Assembly (NCBI GenBank): GCA_038065915.1
Contig: JBBTPZ010000013.1
Location: 1 to 20,743, forward strand
Source: VMGX01 sp038065915
GTDB taxonomy: Bacteria > Patescibacteriota > Minisyncoccia > Phycocordibacterales > 21-14-all-36-13
Length of the DNA stretch: 20,743 bases
Direction: 5' to 3'
Positions 17,065-20,743 of this stretch are shown one piece after another. Below the pieces are notes generated by a model. It made no database searches, was not told where the DNA came from, and saw nothing but the letters and a program-made list of their open reading frames with translations. Position 1 is the stretch's first letter, and the number at the start of each line of letters is the position of its first letter. A program made the position numbers and the translations under genes.

Positions 17065-17949
17065 ATGAAAATTATTTCTATATTAGGATATGGAGAGTTG
17101 GGAAAGGCGATTGGTTCGCTTTTAAATGAAAATAAAATTGAATTTTCGCGTGCAGATGTTGGTGAAAAAATTCAAAACAAAACCGAAGTTGTTTTTATTT
17201 GTGTGCCAGCAAATTTTATAAGAGAAGCACTGAAGTTTAATAAAAGTAGCTTTGATGAAGAAACAATTTTTGTAAATTGTTCAAAAGGATTAGAACAAAA
17301 AACAGAATATTTACCATTTCAAATTGTTGAAGAAACAATAGGCACAAAAAATTATAATACTATGGTCGGACTGTCTTTTGCAAAAGAAATAATGGAAAAA
17401 CAACCCACCCTTATGACATTAGGATATTCAGATAAAATAAATTCAGAAACAATAAAGGAACTTGTTCGAACAAAATATTTTAGTATTGAAGAAACGCCAC
17501 ATTATAAAAGTTTAGAACTGGCTTCGGCAATGAAAAATACTTATGCAATTTTATGCGGTTTTTCTGATGGGCTAAATTTTGGCACAAATACGAAGGCAAA
17601 AATTATTACACTTGCGTTAAGAGAGTATGAACTTTTAGCCCAAAAAATGGAATTTGAATATGACACTCTCGCGTTGTCAGGAATAATTGGAGATTTTGTT
17701 TTTACATGTTCTACAAAACAAAGCAGAAATTATAGTTTTGGTTTTGATTTATCAAAAATGTTAGTGGAAGATGCAAGAAAAAAATACGAAAGGAAAACAG
17801 TTGAAGGACAAAACGCAGTCAAGTCAATTTTATGGTTAGCAAATAAACATAAAATAAAATTAATCATTGCAGAACTTACGAATAATGTAATAGAGCACGG
17901 ATTGAGTTTTAAAGAAGAATTTAGAAATTTGATAGGTATTATTGTTTAA
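17065..17949 (+). CDS. gpsA: NAD(P)-dependent glycerol-3-phosphate dehydrogenase
   Basis: GpsA reduces dihydroxyacetone phosphate to sn-glycerol 3-phosphate, the backbone of phospholipids. The 294-residue product has an N-terminal Rossmann fold with SILGYGELGKAI (GxGxxG), FICVPANFI and VNCSKGLE, followed by the family signature region MVGLSFAKEI, LELASAMKNTYAILCGFSDGLNFGTNTKAKIITLAL with the catalytic Lys, and GIIGDFVFTCSTKQSRNYSFG with the conserved Arg. It is somewhat shorter than the usual 320-340 residues, mainly through short loops in the N-terminal domain. The start at MKIISILGYG is chosen from the extended -10 and family fit. A CATAAT-type gene-end hairpin begins right after the stop codon. 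Confidence 0.92.
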   Translation: MKIISILGYGELGKAIGSLLNENKIEFSRADVGEKIQNKTEVVFICVPANFIREALKFNKSSFDEETIFVNCSKGLEQKTEYLPFQIVEETIGTKNYNTMVGLSFAKEIMEKQPTLMTLGYSDKINSETIKELVRTKYFSIEETPHYKSLELASAMKNTYAILCGFSDGLNFGTNTKAKIITLALREYELLAQKMEFEYDTLALSGIIGDFVFTCSTKQSRNYSFGFDLSKMLVEDARKKYERKTVEGQNAVKSILWLANKHKIKLIIAELTNNVIEHGLSFKEEFRNLIGIIV

Positions 17950-17992
17950 ATTCAAAAGCCCTGGGAGGGCTTTTGAATCCATAATGTTTTTG
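17950..17992 (+). terminator. Gene-end hairpin, CATAAT type, after gpsA
   Basis: ATTCAAAAGCCCT and AGGGCTTTTGAAT (13 bp, loop GGG) start at the base after the stop codon and are followed by CCATAATGTTTTTG. Its central GCCCTGGGAGGG recurs at 18000-18011, right at the sequence gap. Confidence 0.8.
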
Positions 17993-18011
17993 TTTTGTAG
18001 CCCTGGGAGGG

Positions 18012-18111
18012 NNNNNNNNNNNNNNNNNNNNNNNNNNNNNNNNNNNNNNNNNNNNNNNNNNNNNNNNNNNNNNNNNNNNNNNNNNNNNNNNNNNNNNNNN
18101 NNNNNNNNNNN
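18012..18111. other. Scaffold gap (100 Ns)
   Basis: Exactly 100 Ns, the usual placeholder for a gap of unknown size. The sequence before it repeats the GCCCTGGGAGGG terminator core. The gap may therefore hide repeats or whole genes, and linkage of gpsA to secE depends on scaffolding. Confidence 0.95.
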
Positions 18112-18174
18112 ATGAATCCTGTTAGAGATAAAATGGGAGGTAAAATCGGAAAGTTTAAAAAGTCAATATTTTAA
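18112..18174 (+). other. Gap-adjacent fragment, probably part of a dispersed repeat
   Basis: The bases after the gap can be read as MNPVRDKMGGKIGKFKKSIF followed by a stop. A CCTGTTAGAGATAAA stretch like this is, from general experience with Parcubacteria genomes, typical of a dispersed repeat that yields spurious NPVRDK peptides. It could alternatively be the end of a truncated gene. I would not call a protein here. Confidence 0.4.
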
Positions 18175-18201
18175 TGAAGAACAAAATTATAAATTAATTC
18201 A

Positions 18202-18220
18202 ACGAGAGCCGCTGGCTCTC
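18202..18220. repeat. Hairpin upstream of secE
   Basis: GAGAGCC, loop GCT, GGCTCTC, followed by TATCTTT. It could be a weak terminator for a gene hidden in the gap or part of the secE leader. It lies about 14 bp before the secE start. Confidence 0.5.
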
Positions 18221-18233
18221 TATCTTTAATAGG

Positions 18234-18413
18234 ATGAAGATAACCGACTATTTTAAAAGCATAAAAACAGAACTTAAACATGTAAGTTGGCCAACAAAAA
18301 AGCAGGCGATTACTTTTAGTATAATTGTTGTGGCAGTGTCTGTTGCAACTTCATTGTATTTAGGTTTTTTTGATTTTATATTTTCAAAAATTTTGGAATA
18401 TTTTATTATTTAA
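18234..18413 (+). CDS. secE: Preprotein translocase subunit SecE
   Basis: SecE clamps SecY and is essential for the SecYEG channel. This minimal 59-residue form has an amphipathic N-terminal helix with the signature KTELKHVSWPTKKQA (compare EL-x-KVxWPT) and one membrane segment (about 26-52: ITFSIIVVAVSVATSLYLGFFDF). The length matches single-pass SecE of many bacteria. AGG just before the ATG is the only Shine-Dalgarno hint. nusG follows 90 bp later, the standard secE-nusG order, but here a large GC-rich palindrome stands between them. Confidence 0.92.
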   Translation: MKITDYFKSIKTELKHVSWPTKKQAITFSIIVVAVSVATSLYLGFFDFIFSKILEYFII

Positions 18414-18440
18414 TTTTTTTCAGATTTTATATATTAAATT

Positions 18441-18482
18441 CCCGCCTGCCAACGCCTGAGACCGTAGGCACTGGCGGGCAGG
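18441..18482. repeat. GC-rich imperfect palindrome between secE and nusG
   Basis: CCCGCCTGCCA and TGGCGGGCAGG form the outer arms, GCCT and AGGC the inner ones, around a GAGACCGT loop. Its base composition stands out sharply from the AT-rich surroundings. It resembles the palindrome at 166-181 in its CCTGCC/GGCAGG core and is probably a dispersed repeat inserted 20 bp before nusG. Confidence 0.7.
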
Positions 18483-18503
18483 TGAGATTTAAGATAATTT
18501 TTT

Positions 18504-19049
18504 ATGGCTAAACAATATACAGACGGAAAAAGACATTGGTATGCTATTCATACCTATGCCGGCTATGAAAACGCTGTTATAAGAAATTTAAAACAGCGCG
18601 TTGAATCTCTTGGTATGGAAGACAAAATTTTTGATGTTATGGTTCCAATAAAAAAAGTTGTAAAGATAAAAAGAAATAAAAGAATAGAAGAGGAAGAAAA
18701 AGTTTATCCGGGTTATGTTTTGGTTGATATGATTGTTGACGACGATTCTTGGTATGTTGTTAGAAACACCCCAAGAGTAACCGGTTTTGTTGGAACGGGA
18801 GTTCATCCGACACCACTGGACGAAAAAGAAATAAGCGAATTATTTGATAAAATGTCTTCAGATAAAGTTGAGCATAATATTGATTTGCAAACAGGCGATA
18901 CAGTTGTTATTGTAGATGGGCCGTTTAAGGACTTGGAAGGTAAAATAGGCGAAATAGACAGAAATAAAGGCAAGATTAAGGTCTTAATCCCAATGTTTGG
19001 TAGAGAAACACCGGTTGAATTGGACTTTTTACAAGTAAAAAGAATTTAA
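18504..19049 (+). CDS. nusG: Transcription termination/antitermination protein NusG
   Basis: NusG binds RNA polymerase through its N-terminal domain and Rho or ribosomal S10 through its KOW domain. The 181-residue product has the NGN domain (about 8-115: HWYAIHTYAGYENAV, KVYPGYVLVDMI, TPRVTGFVGTG) and the KOW domain (about 128-181: GDTVVIVDGPFKDLEGKIGEID, RETPVELDFLQVKRI). It is complete and of normal length. It sits between secE and rplK as in most bacteria. A CATAAT-type hairpin overlaps the stop codon, so nusG may be terminated separately from rplK, which is unusual. Confidence 0.96.
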   Translation: MAKQYTDGKRHWYAIHTYAGYENAVIRNLKQRVESLGMEDKIFDVMVPIKKVVKIKRNKRIEEEEKVYPGYVLVDMIVDDDSWYVVRNTPRVTGFVGTGVHPTPLDEKEISELFDKMSSDKVEHNIDLQTGDTVVIVDGPFKDLEGKIGEIDRNKGKIKVLIPMFGRETPVELDFLQVKRI

Positions 19050-19093
19050 ATTGAAAAGCTCTGGGAGAGCTTTTCAATTCATAATGTTTTTGT
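19049..19093 (+). terminator. Gene-end hairpin, CATAAT type, after nusG
   Basis: AATTGAAAAGCTCT and AGAGCTTTTCAATT (14 bp, loop GGG) begin on the last base of the nusG stop codon and are followed by CATAATGTTTTTG. Stem and loop resemble the gpsA hairpin with compensated differences (GCCCT/AGGGC against GCTCT/AGAGC). Confidence 0.8.
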
Positions 19094-19101
19094 AATTTTA
19101 C

Positions 19102-19154
19102 TTGCCCCGTGAAATGTTTATCCCGTGAAATCTGAAAGTTATTTCACTGGGGTA
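19102..19154. repeat. Dispersed palindrome family 1 with a duplicated left arm
   Basis: TTGCCCCGTGAAAT (left arm), a second partial left arm TCCCGTGAAAT, and ATTTCACTGGGGTAA (right arm). The two left arms compete for one right arm. It lies 18 bp before the rplK start codon and could affect its leader. Confidence 0.75.
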
Positions 19155-19172
19155 ATTTAGTGAATATACACC

Positions 19173-19595
19173 ATGGCTAAAAAAATAATGAAAAAAATAA
19201 AGTTGCAAATTCCGGCAGGAAAAGCAACCCCAGCGCCACCAGTTGGACCGGCGCTTGGACAAGCGGGAATTCCGATAAGTGACTTTGTAAATAAATTTAA
19301 TGATGCAACGAAAGGAATGTTGGGAGATATAATCCCAACAGAAATTACGGTTTATGAAGACAGAAGTTTTACTTTTGTTTTGAAAACCCCGCCAGCATCA
19401 AGTTTAATATTAAAAGCGATTGGTATTGAAAAAGGTTCTGGGAAAAATCTTACAGCCAAGGTTGGTAAAATTACAAAGGCACAGATAAAAGAAATTGCAG
19501 AAAAGAAGATGAAAGATTTAAATGCAAATGATATTGAATCTGCAATGAAAATTATTGAAGGAACCGCAAAATCAATGGGGGTGGAAGTGAAATGA
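19173..19595 (+). CDS. rplK: 50S ribosomal protein L11
   Basis: L11 binds 23S rRNA at the GTPase-associated centre. The 140-residue product is complete: KIKLQIPAGKATPAPPVGPALGQAGIP (proline-rich N-terminal domain that contacts factors), FNDATKGMLGDIIPTEITVYEDRSFTFVLKTPPAS, then the C-terminal RNA-binding domain to MKIIEGTAKSMGVEVK. Its start, MAKKIMKKIK, is the family norm with a short extension. A gene-end hairpin overlaps the stop codon and another terminator follows; rplA, the almost invariable next gene, is absent. Confidence 0.97.
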   Translation: MAKKIMKKIKLQIPAGKATPAPPVGPALGQAGIPISDFVNKFNDATKGMLGDIIPTEITVYEDRSFTFVLKTPPASSLILKAIGIEKGSGKNLTAKVGKITKAQIKEIAEKKMKDLNANDIESAMKIIEGTAKSMGVEVK

Positions 19596-19634
19596 AAAAG
19601 CAATTTAGATTGCTTTTTCATCCATAATTTTTTT
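19592..19634 (+). terminator. Gene-end hairpin, CATAAT type, after rplK
   Basis: ATGAAAAAGCAAT, loop TTAG, ATTGCTTTTTCAT (13 bp) includes the TGA stop in its 5' arm and is followed by CCATAATTTTTTTAT. Confidence 0.8.
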
Positions 19635-19654
19635 ATAATTTAAAAAATAAAAAA

Positions 19655-19679
19655 GGCGAGAATAATCTCGCCTTTTAAT
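19655..19679. terminator. Bidirectional terminator between convergent genes
   Basis: GGCGAGA, loop ATAA, TCTCGCC, with T-runs on both strands (TTTTAATTTT and, on the minus strand, TTTTTTATTTTTT). It separates rplK from the convergent hypothetical gene. Confidence 0.9.
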
Positions 19680-19681
19680 TT

Positions 19682-20134
19682 TTACCATTTCCAAGAAGCC
19701 CGTGAAAGCAGAGTTATAGAATCATTTCCGGTCCCGTGTTCTTTAATATAAAAGATTAGGCCTTCCAAATTTTTTGATAAGCCGGTATCTTTTGTTTCTC
19801 TGGCTACAATTTCGAGTGCCCCAACAATCATATTCACCTCTATCTCCTTTGCCGTATATTCAAGAAATTCATCAATGTCTTTTCTCATTTGATTGAGACA
19901 AGTGGTCTCTGATTTCACTGTTTCATGAATGTTTTCTAATAATTCTTTGATGTTCAAATTTGAAAAGGAAACAATCATTCTTTTTATGATCTCGTCTATT
20001 TCTACAAAAAACTTTAGACCATCACATAGTTTTTTAACATCATCTGCGTGTTTTTCAAGAAGATTCATTATTCTGTCAACTTCTTCGGACTTTTCGTCTA
20101 AATCTGTTGCGGGCTTACTTTTAGTATCACTCAT
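19682..20134 (-). CDS. Hypothetical helical coiled-coil-like protein
   Basis: The product has 150 residues from MSDTKSKPATDLD. This start is chosen because AAGGAG lies seven bases upstream of it, the clearest Shine-Dalgarno sequence in the window; the longer ORF start at 20224 would place codons over the promoter. The protein is acidic and almost entirely helical, with heptad-like stretches (VDRIMNLLEKHADDVKKLC, IKELLENIHETVKSETTCL). No membrane segment or known motif is visible. It has its own promoter and a shared terminator, so it is a single-gene transcript. Function unknown. Confidence 0.65.
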   Translation of the reverse strand: MSDTKSKPATDLDEKSEEVDRIMNLLEKHADDVKKLCDGLKFFVEIDEIIKRMIVSFSNLNIKELLENIHETVKSETTCLNQMRKDIDEFLEYTAKEIEVNMIVGALEIVARETKDTGLSKNLEGLIFYIKEHGTGNDSITLLSRASWKW

Positions 20135-20180
20135 CTCGGTACTCCTTTTTAGTTGTTTAAATGTTCCTATCTTTCTCTTA

Positions 20181-20208
20181 GATGTACCAGAAACACAAAT
20201 CTTGTCAA
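20181..20208 (-). promoter_or_regulatory. Promoter of the helical hypothetical gene
   Basis: On the minus strand TTGACA (20208-20203), a 16-bp spacer ending TGG, and TACATC (20186-20181), followed by a leader of about 40 bases and the Shine-Dalgarno AAGGAG. The -35 is perfect and the -10 weak but preceded by TGG as in an extended -10. Confidence 0.5.
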
Positions 20209-20237
20209 AATATTTTTTTTGCACAATAAGAGGTAAT

Positions 20238-20262
20238 TACTGAAAGGCAAGGCCTCTCAGTA
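20238..20262. repeat. Hairpin repeat
   Basis: TACTGA and TCAGTA form the outer stem and AGGC/GCCT the inner. It is the first of three hairpins in 130 bp upstream of the DnaA-box-like sites. The stretch 20225-20598 holds no gene. Confidence 0.55.
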
Positions 20263-20279
20263 GGGGCTCGCAGGTCTTC

Positions 20280-20306
20280 TTACTTGGAAGCTCAGCTTCC
20301 AAGTAA
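20280..20306. repeat. Dispersed palindrome family 2
   Basis: TTACTTGGAAGCT, central C, AGCTTCCAAGTAA. Same sequence as the palindrome at the glycosyltransferase stop codon (8054-8078) apart from the central base. Confidence 0.8.
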
Positions 20307-20330
20307 AATAGGTAAAAATATGGCTTAAAA

Positions 20331-20367
20331 CAATCTTACTTGGTGTCTTAGACACCAAGTAAGATTG
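20331..20367. repeat. Dispersed palindrome family 2, variant stem
   Basis: CAATCTTACTTGGTGTC, loop TTA, GACACCAAGTAAGATTG: a perfect 17-bp stem followed by TTTTCTG. The outer CTTACTTGG/CCAAGTAAG is shared with 20280-20306, but the inner stem differs on both sides. Confidence 0.8.
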
Positions 20368-20459
20368 TTTTCTGAACAAAAAAACATCAAAATATAATTT
20401 GGATTGTTTTTGGACAAAATTTTGTCCTATCGAACAAAATGAGGTAAAGGTAATAAAAG

Positions 20460-20479
20460 TTATCCACCAATTATCCACT
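20460..20479 (+). promoter_or_regulatory. Pair of DnaA-box-like 9-mers
   Basis: TTATCCACC (20460-20468) and TTATCCACT (20471-20479) each match eight of nine bases of the DnaA box TTATCCACA. Their starts are 11 bp apart, about one helical turn, and AT-rich DNA follows. They may be a DnaA regulatory site or part of an origin; no dnaA or dnaN lies in the window. Confidence 0.45.
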
Positions 20480-20510
20480 AATCTTCACGTCAAGAGTGTG
20501 AAAATTCTTG

Positions 20511-20516
20511 TATAAT
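20511..20516 (+). promoter_or_regulatory. -10 box TATAAT upstream of the last gene
   Basis: A perfect TATAAT is preceded by CTTG, without a clear -35 at the right distance. The start codon of the next gene is about 80 bp downstream. Confidence 0.4.
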
Positions 20517-20598
20517 TTTCTATAATTAATTTAAGAAGATTTTAAATCACTTAGAAACCGGATTTCCAAGTTGGGTTTAAAGTTTTTAATCTAAAAAT

Positions 20599-20743
20599 AT
20601 GAATAATAAAAAAAATTTAATTTGGGTTGTAATCATCTTAATAATTTTAGTTGTTGGAGCATATTTTTTATTTTTTCAAAAAAATGATGAATTTGTCGTG
20701 AGAGATAAAGATAGTTTTACATCCCAACAAGATGTTTTGGATT
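20599..20743 (+). CDS. Membrane-anchored protein, partial (runs off the window)
   Basis: The first 48 residues are MNNKKNLIWV, a membrane segment of about 18 residues (VVIILIILVVGAYFLFF) and a polar stretch ending FTSQQDVLD at the window edge. This N terminus is a typical signal anchor of a secreted or membrane-tethered protein; the functional part lies outside the window, so no family can be named. It has no overlapping competitor ORF. Confidence 0.7.
   Translation, partial: MNNKKNLIWVVIILIILVVGAYFLFFQKNDEFVVRDKDSFTSQQDVLD

Noticed and set aside
20257..20478. 73-residue minus-strand ORF across the palindromes
   Set aside because: It is built from repeat arms and the DnaA-box region, and lacks a plausible start signal.
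20460..20479. Full replication origin
   Set aside because: Only two imperfect DnaA boxes are visible and no dnaA, dnaN or gyr genes are nearby, so it is reported only as a possible DnaA site.
1..20743. Alternative genetic code with UGA as glycine (as in Gracilibacteria)
   Set aside because: TGA ends recG, rodA, rplK and the glycosyltransferase at the expected family ends, so the standard code applies.

Overview
The window comes from a small, strongly AT-rich bacterial genome using the standard bacterial code. It most likely belongs to the Candidate Phyla Radiation (Patescibacteria, Parcubacteria-like). The pointers are many tiny hypothetical membrane proteins, a short SecD, a 59-residue SecE, divergent FolD motifs, very short mRNA leaders, a tRNA-Ile with a UAU anticodon, and numerous dispersed palindromic repeats. 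It is a scaffold rather than a continuous contig: 100 Ns lie at 18012-18111. Family assignments rest on motifs read by eye, and no database search was run.

Layout. 1-425: tRNA-Ile(UAU) followed by two tandem copies of a structured unit of about 165-180 bp, each ending in a copy of the tRNA 3' end. 460-2159: five small unrecognised plus-strand genes. 2161-3370: an accessory strip with two extra copies of the recG 3' end, a frameshifted NYN/LabA-like nuclease gene, several hairpins and a TCTGCG-rich repeat. 3371-6049: recG (minus), whose helicase core carries an in-frame GxxExxY (PD-(D/E)XK-type) domain flanked by inverted TCTGCG repeats. 6052-6193: two tandem branched palindromes directly before recG.

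6235-10760: an unknown membrane protein, a GT4 glycosyltransferase, a solitary 5S rRNA gene, a cysteine-motif membrane-anchored protein and a SEDS protein (RodA-like). 10910-11076: a consensus promoter followed by structured sequence without an ORF, a candidate ncRNA. 11077-16944: a second GT4 enzyme on the minus strand, then an undecaprenyl-phosphate sugar transferase, folD and secD-secF. 17065-17949: gpsA. After the gap come secE, nusG and rplK, with no rplA behind rplK, then an unknown minus-strand gene, more palindromes, two DnaA-box-like 9-mers and the start of a membrane protein.

Functional themes are cell envelope building (two GT4 enzymes, sugar transferase, RodA, GpsA, SecDF/SecE), information processing (RecG, NusG, L11, 5S, tRNA-Ile) and a heavy load of small repeats. 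The most unusual observations are the nuclease-like domain nested in RecG, the three recG 3' ends differing mainly at synonymous positions, the tRNA-anchored tandem units with compensatory base changes, and a dispersed palindrome for which an apparent occupied and empty site are both present.
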